Source of the DNA: Haloimpatiens massiliensis
GTDB taxonomy: Bacteria > Bacillota > Clostridia > Clostridiales > Clostridiaceae
Direction of reading: 5' to 3'
Assembly (NCBI RefSeq): GCF_900184255.1
Contig: NZ_LT854640.1
Location: 945,593 to 1,009,592, forward strand
Length of the DNA stretch: 64,000 bases
Below are positions 1 to 8,056 of this stretch, one piece after another. The translations under genes were made by a program, and so were the position numbers. The notes under the pieces were generated by a model, which ran no database searches, was not told the origin of the DNA, and saw only the letters and a program-made list of their open reading frames with translations. Every line of letters begins with the position of its first letter. The first letter of the stretch is position 1.

Positions 1-125
1 TTAGTAATCTTCTTTCCATTAACATAGATTTCGCCCTTTATTATACTCTCTCTTCCTTTTTCTCTGGAAGGAAATAAATTTCTCTTTACTAATTCTACAT
101 CTAGTCTTTCTTTTTCTATACACAT
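1..125 (-). CDS. tlyA: TlyA family rRNA methyltransferase / hemolysin-like protein, N-terminus only (cut by window edge)
   Basis: The reverse strand opens an ATG frame at 125 that runs off the left edge of the window. The roughly 41 visible residues (start MCIEKERLDVELVKRNLF, then a Ser-Arg-Glu-Lys stretch and a VNGKKIT-like turn) match the S4 RNA-binding domain that begins TlyA proteins. These are 2'-O-methyltransferases of 16S/23S rRNA, often annotated as hemolysin A. A GGTGAG ribosome site sits just upstream of the ATG. The gene follows dxs by 12 bp, and dxs-tlyA adjacency is standard in Firmicutes. The methyltransferase domain is outside the window. Confidence 0.85.
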   Translation of the reverse strand, partial: MCIEKERLDVELVKRNLFPSREKGRESIIKGEIYVNGKKIT

Positions 126-137
126 AATATCTCACCT

Positions 138-1997
138 TTATTTAACAGTTGTTAAAATAGTTTGCACTATTCCATCTACGTCCATATTATTTACCTTATA
201 AAGGGTTTTAGTATCACCGTGAGGAATGAATTTATCTTCATACCCAATATTAACAATATTAACTTTTTTATTTATTTTATTCAAGTAATTTAGTATGTTA
301 CTTCCGAAACCACCATTTATTACATTATCTTCTATGGTAAATATGTACTCTTTCTCTTCGCCTAAACTTTCTAAAAGTTTTTCATCTAAAGGTTTTATAA
401 AGTATCCATTTATAACAGATGATTTTATTCCAAAACTACTTAGTTTTTCTCTAACCCTTAGTGCTCTTTCTACCATATTTCCTGTAGCTATTATAGCTAT
501 ATTTCCTTCATTACTTAATACTTCCCATTTCCCAAGTTTAATTTTTTCCACTGACTTTAGCGTTTGCCCCTCATCACCACCTCTTGGGTATCTTATTGCT
601 ATAGGAAAGTTTTGTTCTACTGACCAGTTCAATATAGTCCTTAATTCCTCAGTACTTTTAGGACTCATAATAGTTAAATTAGGAATATGTGATAAAAAGG
701 ATATATCAAACACTCCTTGATGAGTTTCTCCATCATTTCCAACAATTCCAGCTCTATCTATGGCAAAAATAACTGGTAGATTTTGTAGACAAACATCATG
801 CAATACTTGATCATATGCTCTCTGTAAAAAAGTAGAGTAAACTGCAAAAACAGGCTTAAAACCTGATGAAGCAATTCCTGCTGCCATAGTAACTGCATGT
901 TGTTCTGCTATACCCACATCAAAGAATCTTTTAGGATACTTTAAAGAAAATTCTTTAAGTCCCGTTCCATCTGGCATAGCTGCAGTTATAGCTACCAGCT
1001 TTTTATTTTTCTCTGCAATTTTAACTATTTCATCTCCAAATACTTTGGAATATGAAATTTTCCCCTTAGAAACTGTTTTCCCTGTTTTCCAGTCAAAAGG
1101 TCCTATACCATGAAATTTATTAGGATTACACTCTGCATAAGTATATCCTTTACCCTTTTTAGTTATAACATGTATAAGCACTGGTCCATTTATATTCTTA
1201 CACATAGATAAAATCTTAACCATTTGTTTTATATTATGGCCATCCACTGGACCTAGGTATTTAATACCCATATCTTCAAATAACATTCCAGGAACCACTA
1301 ACTGTTTTATTCCATCTTTAACCTTTTGTATTGAATTAGCTAATCCTTCTCCTAAAGGCATTTTCCTAATGGTACTATTAAAGTCATTTTTAAATTTATT
1401 GTATTTAGGATCTGTTCTTATGGTACTTAAGTATGTAGATAATCCTCCAACATTTTTATCTATAGACATTTGATTGTCATTTAATATTATTATAGCTTTA
1501 TTTTTTGAATATCCCAAGTCATTTAGAGCTTCTAGGGCCATGCCCCCTGTTAAAGCACCATCACCTATTACAGATATAACTTCGTAATTTTCACTATTTA
1601 AGTCCCTAGCTCTTGCCATACCAAGTGCTGCTGAAATAGATGTACTACTATGTCCTACTTCAAATACATCCTGTGGACTCTCTTTCTTTTTAGGGAATCC
1701 ACTCATGCCATCATATTGTCGTAAGGATTTAAATTGTTCTTTTCGTCCTGTAAGTATTTTATGTACATAGGATTGGTGTCCCACATCCCAAATGAGTTTA
1801 TCCCTATTAAAATTGAAAACTTTATATAAACTTAAAGTAAGTTCCACCACACCTAGATTTGATGCTAAATGTCCTCCTGTTTTTGATACTTCTTCTATCA
1901 AAAATTCTCGTATTTCTTTTGCAAATACATCTAAATCTTTAAAGGACATTTTTTTAATTTCCTGCATGTCCTTATAATTTTCCAATAAATTTCCCAT
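138..1997 (-). CDS. dxs: 1-deoxy-D-xylulose-5-phosphate synthase
   Basis: Thiamine-diphosphate enzyme that condenses pyruvate and glyceraldehyde-3-phosphate in the first step of the MEP isoprenoid pathway. The frame carries GHLASNLG near residue 45, the ThDP/Mg motif GDGALTGG near 145 followed by LNDNQMSI, and the transketolase-type EQHAVTMAAG catalytic glutamate region near 365. About 620 residues is the usual length. An in-frame ATG at 2003 has only 3 nt after AAGGA, so I prefer the second ATG at 1997 (spacing 9), giving MGNLLENY. The start lies inside the end of oapA (26-bp overlap), which implies co-transcription. Together with ispA upstream it forms an isoprenoid operon. Confidence 0.97.
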   Translation of the reverse strand: MGNLLENYKDMQEIKKMSFKDLDVFAKEIREFLIEEVSKTGGHLASNLGVVELTLSLYKVFNFNRDKLIWDVGHQSYVHKILTGRKEQFKSLRQYDGMSGFPKKKESPQDVFEVGHSSTSISAALGMARARDLNSENYEVISVIGDGALTGGMALEALNDLGYSKNKAIIILNDNQMSIDKNVGGLSTYLSTIRTDPKYNKFKNDFNSTIRKMPLGEGLANSIQKVKDGIKQLVVPGMLFEDMGIKYLGPVDGHNIKQMVKILSMCKNINGPVLIHVITKKGKGYTYAECNPNKFHGIGPFDWKTGKTVSKGKISYSKVFGDEIVKIAEKNKKLVAITAAMPDGTGLKEFSLKYPKRFFDVGIAEQHAVTMAAGIASSGFKPVFAVYSTFLQRAYDQVLHDVCLQNLPVIFAIDRAGIVGNDGETHQGVFDISFLSHIPNLTIMSPKSTEELRTILNWSVEQNFPIAIRYPRGGDEGQTLKSVEKIKLGKWEVLSNEGNIAIIATGNMVERALRVREKLSSFGIKSSVINGYFIKPLDEKLLESLGEEKEYIFTIEDNVINGGFGSNILNYLNKINKKVNIVNIGYEDKFIPHGDTKTLYKVNNMDVDGIVQTILTTVK

Positions 1998-2568
1998 TAT
2001 CATCTTTCCTTCTTAAACTCAATTTTTTGAACCCTTTAATGACTTTTGCTACATTATATATTATATCATTGCTTTTATTTATAGCTACACCTTTTCCCAT
2101 GGCTTTTCCCCCTATGGTTGCAGAAGCTATAATTGCACCTATAAAAGCGCTGGTTATGGGCGTATCAAGTTTTGGAAAAACACCAACTAATTTTTGTAAT
2201 ATTAAAATTCCAACAGAACCACTGACTATACCGCAAATATCACCTACCACATCATTGCATACATTGGACACTTTATCAGCATTTCTTATTAAATTGACTG
2301 CAATCTTTCCTTCTGGAATTTTTTTAGAAGACATAGAATGAAAAGGTGATTCATCTGCTGCAGTTACTGCTACTCCTATAGCATCAAATGCAATTCCAAC
2401 AAAAATTATAAAAACTAATATAACAAAAGCTACTAAAATGTCCACTCCTCTTAGTAGCGTATCTGATAATAGGGTAACACTTCCGCCAATTAATATACTC
2501 CAAATGACAATTGTAATTACCCATTTTTTATTACTTTTTTTACCATCCTTTTTACTCCGACTTCCCAA
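1972..2568 (-). CDS. oapA: OLE-associated membrane protein OapA (DUF21-like)
   Basis: A 198-residue integral membrane protein with a lysine-rich cytoplasmic N-terminus and about four hydrophobic segments (roughly residues 15-35, 44-70, 111-129 and 137-158). The second is followed by the polar motif AVTAADESPFHSM. This size and motif match the small DUF21-like protein encoded just after OLE RNA, which binds that RNA and holds it at the membrane in Halalkalibacterium halodurans. Here too it directly follows the ole gene and overlaps dxs. The start is a TTG at 2568 preceded by GGGGGA at 8-nt spacing; there is no earlier ATG. Annotation pipelines may call it hypothetical or a CorB-like transporter fragment; the RNA next to it settles the assignment. 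Confidence 0.88.
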   Translation of the reverse strand: MGSRSKKDGKKSNKKWVITIVIWSILIGGSVTLLSDTLLRGVDILVAFVILVFIIFVGIAFDAIGVAVTAADESPFHSMSSKKIPEGKIAVNLIRNADKVSNVCNDVVGDICGIVSGSVGILILQKLVGVFPKLDTPITSAFIGAIIASATIGGKAMGKGVAINKSNDIIYNVAKVIKGFKKLSLRRKDDNGKFIGKL

Positions 2569-2644
2569 CTAATCATTCCCCCATTTTATTTAGTAAAACT
2601 ATATATTCAAGCTTTTGACCCATGTTTATCTTTTATAATACTTT

Positions 2645-2665
2645 CATTCTATGTAAAATAGAATG
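2645..2665 (-). other. Small perfect hairpin between ole and oapA
   Basis: A 7-bp inverted repeat (CATTCTA / TAGAATG) with a 7-nt loop lies in the 137-bp AT-rich spacer between the end of OLE RNA and the oapA start. It has no T-run after it in the direction of transcription. It could be a processing or stability element for the ole-oapA transcript. Function is not shown. Confidence 0.35.
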
Positions 2666-2705
2666 TATCAACCGATAACAATTTTTAAATTTAATTTTAA
2701 TTTAT

Positions 2706-3331
2706 AAAAAGGATCAAATCCCTAAAGCTATTAGTCATAGGATTAAGAGGTGGTAATATATTAAGTAAATCTTACGGCTTAGGTCCAGTAGGATTTCCCA
2801 TAGAGTAATCGAAGTGTCGCCACTTTGACGGTTTCCCTTTAATGCTCTATCTGCTTTGTTACCAAAAACAGGACTGGATTGCCACTTAGTCCGTACTTTA
2901 ATCCTTAATATATTTCTTATGGAACAGTCTAGGAGTTTTCCTCGACAGTTAGGTATTTCTCTATCCTCTTTTGCAGCATAGGTTTCAGCATGCAATAATT
3001 AAACGACTTCGGCCAAAGTCATCTAATCTGTTCATACCTCTCCCTACACCACTTCAAGGCAGGCTACACTGCACATAGCTAATTACCACAATGCAGGTTT
3101 AATCCACTGTCGTAAATTAGGCGACTAGCCTAACCCACAAGCAGTGGTCTCCACGAAGGTAGGGTCAGTGTCGCATGCCATTGCGATTGCCCCATCCCCC
3201 TTACTCCCAGCACCAACCCATAACTGGGCGTCATAAGCCAGCACCAGGAACTTCATCGATGTGCCCTTTGACGGATTTTTAGCCCCGTCTTCGAAAAATA
3301 CTTACCCGACTAGAATACTGCACCACCTCGC
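2706..3331 (-). ncRNA. ole: OLE RNA (ornate large extremophilic RNA)
   Basis: A ~620-nt stretch without a credible gene and much richer in G+C than the surrounding spacers. It is rich in short complementary segments and lies between ispA and oapA-dxs, exactly the known position and size of OLE RNA. The first bases (GAGGTGGT, 3322-3329) are perfectly complementary to a site near the 3' end (ACCACCTC, 2747-2754), closing a long-range terminal helix. A sigma-A promoter ends 6-7 nt before the proposed start. At the 3' end an imperfect hairpin (about 2716-2744) is followed by TTTTT, placing the terminus near 2706. OLE RNA forms a membrane ribonucleoprotein with OapA and is linked to stress tolerance in H. 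halodurans. Ends are estimates (within about 15 nt). Confidence 0.88.
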
Positions 3332-3337
3332 AGAATA

Positions 3338-3366
3338 ATTATATCATATGAATATTAATTATTCAA
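3338..3366 (-). promoter_or_regulatory. Sigma-A promoter of OLE RNA
   Basis: On the minus strand TTGAAT (3366-3361) and a consensus TATAAT (3343-3338) are separated by exactly 17 bp. This predicts a start near 3331, where the structured RNA begins. It lies between ispA and ole, so ole can be expressed independently of the nusB-xse-ispA operon. Confidence 0.8.
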
Positions 3367-3389
3367 AAACTTTAAGCCACATGAAAAAA

Positions 3390-3516
3390 ATAACAAGTCA
3401 AAGATGCTAGTATATTTTGTGTCAGACAAGGAAGCAGGTTCCGCCTTTGGTAAGATTATCAGCGGGTTCTGCTGACGCAGTATGGCTCAAAATAGACTAG
3501 CATACTGACTTATTAT
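3390..3516. repeat. Long imperfect palindrome between ispA and ole
   Basis: Two arms of about 29-30 bp (3390-3419 and 3488-3516) are near-perfect inverted copies, sharing the core GATGCTAGT/ACTAGCAT and CAAAATA-type ends. They enclose 68 nt that itself contains a hairpin TCAGC...GCTGA and a near-palindrome GCAGGTTCCGC. It sits right after ispA and just before the ole promoter. It has no T-run of a classic terminator. It may be a small mobile palindrome or an element that separates ispA and ole transcription. Confidence 0.65.
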
Positions 3517-3555
3517 TTATTTGAATGTGCCTAAATTAAGTTTAAAATAAATTTA

Positions 3556-4422
3556 CTAATTATTCCTATCCAAGAGGAATTTAGTTAGCTCCTGTAGTGG
3601 TGTTACATTTAAATTTAATTCTTTTAATATAGTGAGACACTCTTCAGTTAGCTGTACACATTTTCTTTTACACTCATCTAATCCATAAGTAGTTATAAAA
3701 GTGGTTTTGTGCATCTTATCATCACTATGTATGTTTTTGCCAAGCACATCCGCGTCTCCAGTTACATCTAAAATATCGTCTTTAATTTGAAAAGCCAATC
3801 CCAATTTTTCTCCATACATTCCGAGCTTTTCCACATGTTTCTTAGGTGCACCTGCTAATAGTGCTGCTGCTATTATAGGTGATTTAATAAGTTCTCCCGT
3901 TTTCTTTTTATGCATATATATAAGTTCTTCTTCTTCAACCCTTTTACCTTCACCTAATATATCTACCACTTGACCACCTATCATTCCCTCTACTCCTGAA
4001 GCTTTTGCAATGGTGTAGCAAGCATCAAATCCCTCTTTATTATCCACTATGTATTTAAACATTATGCTCATAGCTTCATTCAAAAGTCCATCACCTGCTA
4101 AAACTGCCATAGCCTCTCCATAAATCTTATGATTGGTAGGCTTTCCTCTTCTCAAATCGTCATTGTCCATGCAAGGTAAATCATCGTGTATAAGGGAATA
4201 AGTGTGTATCATCTCTACTGAACATGCTAAAGGAAGTATTTTTTTATAGTCTTCCTTATACATTTTATAGGTGAGAAGCATTAATGTTGGTCTCACCCTT
4301 TTACCACCTACAGTTAAGCTATATTTCATCGCATCGTATATTATCTTATTATAGTTTCCCTTATTTTCAAAATAATCCTCAATCCACTTTTCTATTTCCT
4401 CTTTTATACGTATATCTAACAT
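3556..4422 (-). CDS. ispA: Polyprenyl synthetase (farnesyl diphosphate synthase)
   Basis: All-alpha trans-prenyltransferase of 288 residues that builds C15 (possibly C20) prenyl diphosphate from IPP and DMAPP. The first aspartate-rich motif is DDLPCMDND at about residues 80-88 and the second is DDILD at 215-219, preceded by FQIK. The basic GGKRVRP substrate motif lies near residue 39. The DDxxxxD spacing is the type seen in bacterial short-chain enzymes such as IspA. It follows xseB by 2 bp and is co-transcribed with it. Its product pathway is shared with dxs downstream, with the ole-oapA unit sitting between them. Confidence 0.95.
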   Translation of the reverse strand: MLDIRIKEEIEKWIEDYFENKGNYNKIIYDAMKYSLTVGGKRVRPTLMLLTYKMYKEDYKKILPLACSVEMIHTYSLIHDDLPCMDNDDLRRGKPTNHKIYGEAMAVLAGDGLLNEAMSIMFKYIVDNKEGFDACYTIAKASGVEGMIGGQVVDILGEGKRVEEEELIYMHKKKTGELIKSPIIAAALLAGAPKKHVEKLGMYGEKLGLAFQIKDDILDVTGDADVLGKNIHSDDKMHKTTFITTYGLDECKRKCVQLTEECLTILKELNLNVTPLQELTKFLLDRNN

Positions 4423-4424
4423 AA

Positions 4425-4643
4425 CTAATCCCTCTCATCTAAGAAATCTTTCTCTTCATTATCCTTAATTATCTTTATTTTACCCTCTGCTGTACTAAGT
4501 ATGGAACTTAACTTATTATATAACTTTATTCCTTTTTCATAGTTTTTTATGGCATCATCCAAAGATAATTCTTCACTGTCCATAAGTTTAACAATGCCTT
4601 CCAATTCTTTTATCATCTCTTCATAAGATACCTTTTTAGCCAT
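4425..4643 (-). CDS. xseB: Exodeoxyribonuclease VII small subunit
   Basis: A 72-residue acidic helical protein with the family pattern SYEEMIKELEGIVKLMDSEE then SLDDAIKNYEKGIKLY. XseB subunits form a bundle with XseA in exonuclease VII, which degrades single-stranded DNA into oligonucleotides. Its start overlaps the end of xseA by 8 bp, the normal translational coupling of the two subunits, and its stop is 2 bp before ispA. Confidence 0.95.
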   Translation of the reverse strand: MAKKVSYEEMIKELEGIVKLMDSEELSLDDAIKNYEKGIKLYNKLSSILSTAEGKIKIIKDNEEKDFLDERD

Positions 4644-5847
4644 TGCTCTCCTCCAGAACTTGTATTTTTAATTTTACTTCTCCATTTTTTAATCTTACCC
4701 TAACTATATCACTATCTACTATTTCCTCTTTAGTTTTTATTATATTGTAATCTTCATCATATATAATTGAAAACCCTTTCTCTAAAGAGTTTAAAGGATT
4801 GTTTCCTTCTAATACTATTTTATATTCGTTTAATTTATCTTTTTCCAAATATATTTTATTTTTAATAATACTTTCAAGACTGTTCTTATAATTATCCAGT
4901 ACTCTGTATCCATTGACAATGTCATTTAGTGGACTATTTAACTCTAGCTTGCTCTTTAAAGAATTAATTTTATTATATGACAAATCCATAAATCTTTCCA
5001 TGTATGAGTATAAATATTGTCCATAATCATATACTTCCTTATACATATCCTCTAGCTTTGGAATCATTATCTCTGCGGCTGCAGAAGGCGTTGGTGCTCT
5101 TCTATCTGATACAAAATCCACTATAGTAAAATCTGTTTCATGCCCAACTCCAGATACCACTGGAGTTTTACACTTATAAATTGCATTAGCTAAATTTTCA
5201 TCATTAAAAGCCCAAAGTTCCTCTAGCGCTCCTCCGCCTCTAGCTACTATTATACCTTCAATGTCTTCTTTTTTATCTAAGTATTTTAGGGCATTTATAA
5301 TTTCTACGCTAGCAGTATCTCCTTGTACCAGCGTAGGATAAATTAATATTTCTATTTTAGGATTTCTTCTTTTACACACATTTATTATATCTCTTACTGC
5401 TGCACCAGTAGCAGAAGTTATTACCCCTATTTTTTTGGGGTATTTAGGCAAGGATTTTTTATGTTCATCTTCAAATAACCCTTTTTCATATAGCTTTTTC
5501 TTTAAGTTTTCAAATGCTATATGTAATTCTCCCACTCCTTCTATCTGCATTTCACTACAGTATAATTGATAATTTCCTTCTTTTATGTATACAGATACCC
5601 TTCCAGTAGCTAAAACCTTCATTCCATTCTCTGGCTGAAAACTAAGATTTTTAGCTGCATCTCTAAACATAATACAACTTATCTTACCATCCGAATCTTT
5701 TAAAGAAAAATATATATGTCCACTGCTGTGTAACTTTAAATTAGATATTTCACCTTTTACGTAAATATTTTTAAGTATAAAGTCGTTGTCCATTATTTTT
5801 TTTATATAATTGTTTAATTTACCAACAGTTAAAGTTTTAATAAACAT
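4636..5847 (-). CDS. xseA: Exodeoxyribonuclease VII large subunit
   Basis: A 403-residue protein with an N-terminal OB-fold (about residues 1-100, including VKGEISNLKLHSSGHIYFSLKD), a catalytic core starting near PKKIGVITSATGAAVRDI and containing GGGALEELWAFND and GVGHETD, then a coiled-coil region and a short C-terminal domain. It pairs with XseB. The ATG at 5847 has its GGGAGG ribosome site an unusually long 14 nt upstream; the site can fold into a small hairpin (AGGT/ACCT) that shortens the effective distance. It lies 31 bp after nusB. Confidence 0.96.
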   Translation of the reverse strand: MFIKTLTVGKLNNYIKKIMDNDFILKNIYVKGEISNLKLHSSGHIYFSLKDSDGKISCIMFRDAAKNLSFQPENGMKVLATGRVSVYIKEGNYQLYCSEMQIEGVGELHIAFENLKKKLYEKGLFEDEHKKSLPKYPKKIGVITSATGAAVRDIINVCKRRNPKIEILIYPTLVQGDTASVEIINALKYLDKKEDIEGIIVARGGGALEELWAFNDENLANAIYKCKTPVVSGVGHETDFTIVDFVSDRRAPTPSAAAEIMIPKLEDMYKEVYDYGQYLYSYMERFMDLSYNKINSLKSKLELNSPLNDIVNGYRVLDNYKNSLESIIKNKIYLEKDKLNEYKIVLEGNNPLNSLEKGFSIIYDEDYNIIKTKEEIVDSDIVRVRLKNGEVKLKIQVLEESNG

Positions 5848-5878
5848 ATCTAGGTGACTAACCTCCCCTATTTTATGA

Positions 5879-6277
5879 TTATTTTGTCATATTACCTAAT
5901 ATACCATTTATAAATGCTGGTGACTTGTCATCTGAATATTTTTTTGCAAGTTCAATAGCTTCATTCACAGATACTCTATAAGGTATTTCTTCTGTAAATT
6001 TTATCTCATAAACAGCTAACCTTAATATTGAAAGGTTAACCTTTGAAATTCTATTAAGTTTCCAATTATTTAAGTATTTTTCTATTTCCTCATCTATTTC
6101 TACTAATTTATCTTCAATTCCTTTTAAAGTCTTTATTACATATGAAAAATCAACATCTTCTGTACTCTCTTCAGAATTTTCTTTAAAATCCTCTATTAGA
6201 TCTTCATATTCACCTTTGTTTATAATTCTACCGTATAATAACTTCATTGCAACTTCTCTTGATTTTCTTCTATTCAT
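5879..6277 (-). CDS. nusB: Transcription antitermination factor NusB
   Basis: A 132-residue all-helical RNA-binding protein of normal family length. Recognisable features are the basic start MNRRKSREVAMKLLY and the C-terminal block VSVNEAIELAKKYSDDKSPAFINGIL. NusB with NusE(S10) binds boxA RNA in rRNA transcription complexes. AAGGGAG precedes the ATG. It heads the run nusB-xseA-xseB-ispA, as in many Firmicutes, but without folD between nusB and xseA. Confidence 0.96.
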   Translation of the reverse strand: MNRRKSREVAMKLLYGRIINKGEYEDLIEDFKENSEESTEDVDFSYVIKTLKGIEDKLVEIDEEIEKYLNNWKLNRISKVNLSILRLAVYEIKFTEEIPYRVSVNEAIELAKKYSDDKSPAFINGILGNMTK

Positions 6278-6374
6278 AAAAAATTCTCCCTTCAGTAGTG
6301 TTCTTATCTCTATTATTTAAGTATTATCAAAAAAAATGTAAATATACTAAATTTATTCATAATAATAAACATGG

Positions 6375-6398
6375 AAAAACCCTCTGATTTCAGAGGGT
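6375..6398 (-). terminator. Rho-independent terminator after asp23
   Basis: On the minus strand ACCCTCTG-AAAT-CAGAGGGT (8-bp stem) is followed by TTTT/TTTTT. It lies 6 nt beyond the asp23 stop, separating that gene from nusB. Confidence 0.85.
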
Positions 6399-6403
6399 GA
6401 TAT

Positions 6404-6802
6404 TTAGTCTTCCTTTTCTTCTTTACTATTTTTCTCTTCAATCTTAGGAATTGATATATTCTGGACATATACGTTAACTGCTGAAACATTTAAGCCTGTG
6501 ATGGTTTCCACTGTTTTCATAACATTTTTTTGAACTTTTTCACAAACTTCAGGTATTCTAATGCCGTACCTTACCACTACGTATAAATCTATAGCAGCAC
6601 TTCCTTCATTCACATTTACTTTAACACCTTTAGATATATTCTTCTTACCGCTAAGTATTTGTGATATTCCTCCAGCTAAACCAGCGTTTATTTCTTCTAT
6701 ACCTTCTATTTCATCCGCAGCTAATGCAGCGATGACACTAACAACTTCGTCAGAAATTTTTACAACTCCCACTGCTTCTGATTTTTTTAAACCTTCGTCC
6801 AT
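6404..6802 (-). CDS. Asp23/Gls24 family envelope stress protein
   Basis: A 132-residue acidic protein with the family pattern GVVKISDEVVSVIAALAADE and repeated VNV/YV strands. Asp23/Gls24 proteins are abundant, membrane-associated proteins tied to cell-envelope stress in Firmicutes; biochemical function is not settled. AGGAGG precedes the ATG. Its place between the spoIIIA operon and nusB matches yqhY of Bacillus subtilis, though accB and accC found there are missing here. A terminator follows immediately. Confidence 0.9.
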   Translation of the reverse strand: MDEGLKKSEAVGVVKISDEVVSVIAALAADEIEGIEEINAGLAGGISQILSGKKNISKGVKVNVNEGSAAIDLYVVVRYGIRIPEVCEKVQKNVMKTVETITGLNVSAVNVYVQNISIPKIEEKNSKEEKED

Positions 6803-6883
6803 CTCTTTACCTCCTTATGTCTCTTAAATAAATCTCTTTACCCTTAGATACATTATATCAAATACATTTTATATTTACAATTA

Positions 6884-7396
6884 TTATTCTTTATTTTCGA
6901 TTTCTACATTGTTTAATCCTGCAATACTCATAACTACATCTTGTATTTCTTTAGCTTGTTTGTCTGATAATTTTTTATCTGATTTTACTATTATTCTAAC
7001 TTTATTATTATTTTCTATCATGCATATAACATCTTCGAAGCCTTTTCCTTTAAGTGCTATTTCTATTCTATTTTCCTTATCTGCATTAGTAGATATGTTA
7101 CTGAATTCTTCTATAACCTTAGATTTTTGTTCCTTTTCAACACTCTCATCATCAATTATAGATTTTAAATTTTGAAGTGTCTTTATAGTTTCTTCTTCTT
7201 TTAACATCTTTGACTCTGTAAAGTAATTATTCTTGGTTTCTCCTTTTTGGCTGTCAGTAAAGGATATGGCACTCTTATCCTTAGTTTTTCCACCATTTTT
7301 AGATATTAATGAACTATTTACCTTAGTTGCCACCATACCTAAACAAACAATCAACACCAATAATGTCACAATAATAATAGCTTGTTTCTTATTCAT
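6884..7396 (-). CDS. spoIIIAH: Stage III sporulation protein AH
   Basis: Mother-cell membrane protein whose ring-building domain meets SpoIIQ (or its clostridial equivalent) from the forespore to form the feeding-tube channel. It has one N-terminal membrane segment (KQAIIIVTLLVLIVCLGM) and an extracellular part whose C-terminus (KGFEDVICMIENN, then DKQAKEIQDVVMSIAG) is the YscJ/FliF-like ring-building fold. About 170 residues. I prefer the ATG at 7396 (MNKKQA), with GGGGGG 7 nt upstream, over one at 7411. It is the last gene of the spoIIIA operon. Confidence 0.93.
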   Translation of the reverse strand: MNKKQAIIIVTLLVLIVCLGMVATKVNSSLISKNGGKTKDKSAISFTDSQKGETKNNYFTESKMLKEEETIKTLQNLKSIIDDESVEKEQKSKVIEEFSNISTNADKENRIEIALKGKGFEDVICMIENNNKVRIIVKSDKKLSDKQAKEIQDVVMSIAGLNNVEIENKE

Positions 7397-7434
7397 TACA
7401 AAACCCCCCATTTCTTCTTACATAGAATTATATG

Positions 7435-8046
7435 CTATTTTTTCATAGGATATACATTCACTTTAACATTTGGTACATTGAATAATGCACATACTGCCTT
7501 ACTTATCCTTAGTTCCGTAACTTTACTTTCAGCCCCTTCTGCCACTACTAGTACACCTGTAATTCTAGGCTTATTTTTTTTAACTATCAGTGGTTTATTA
7601 CTTCCATTTTCATTGGTAACTACTACATTTTTATCATTGTTGTTCTGAGAAATTTTTCTCTTACCTCCTGCAGTATCTTCTTCATTAGTAACGTTATCAG
7701 AATTACTGATATTCACTGCAGGAACCTTTTCTTCCCCACTTTCAAAATAAATCATCACCTCTACTCTTCCAACTCCCTGGATCTTCTCTAATTTTGTCTT
7801 TAGTTCATTTTGAAGAAATATCTCATATTCTTTATCATTATCTCCGGTATATTCTATATCTTCTTTAGTATTTTGAGTATTTGCAGTAGCTATCTTTGTG
7901 TTTTTATTTCCTTTAAAACTACTGCCTGCTATCATCAATATGCATCCAATTAGTATTATTACTATTAAATTAAAAATTTTTTTATTACTATCCTTGTCCT
8001 TATTTAATTGATTTTTAAATTTTAAAATTTTATCTTTGAAGTCCAT
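7435..8046 (-). CDS. spoIIIAG: Stage III sporulation protein AG
   Basis: A 203-residue single-pass membrane protein (hydrophobic segment around residues 25-43) with a ring-building domain, forming the large ring of the SpoIIIA-SpoIIQ channel. Family marks are EKIQGVGRVEVMIYFESGEE and, toward the end, ITGVLVVAEGAESKVTELRI followed by ALFNVPNVKVNVYPM. A low-complexity insert rich in Asn/Lys/Asp separates them. AAGGAGG lies before the ATG. It follows spoIIIAF by 10 bp. Confidence 0.95.
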   Translation of the reverse strand: MDFKDKILKFKNQLNKDKDSNKKIFNLIVIILIGCILMIAGSSFKGNKNTKIATANTQNTKEDIEYTGDNDKEYEIFLQNELKTKLEKIQGVGRVEVMIYFESGEEKVPAVNISNSDNVTNEEDTAGGKRKISQNNNDKNVVVTNENGSNKPLIVKKNKPRITGVLVVAEGAESKVTELRISKAVCALFNVPNVKVNVYPMKK

Positions 8047-8056
8047 TTTAACCTCC

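Noticed and set aside
295..720. 141-codon frame on the plus strand opposite dxs, and many similar antisense frames elsewhere
   Set aside because: They are mirror frames of strongly conserved genes, rich in Ser/Ile/Leu from AT-rich codons, and lack ribosome sites or family motifs.
2735..2995. 86-codon open frame on the minus strand between ispA and oapA
   Set aside because: It lies wholly inside the OLE RNA. Its residues look random, it has no ribosome site, and the structured RNA accounts for the sequence.
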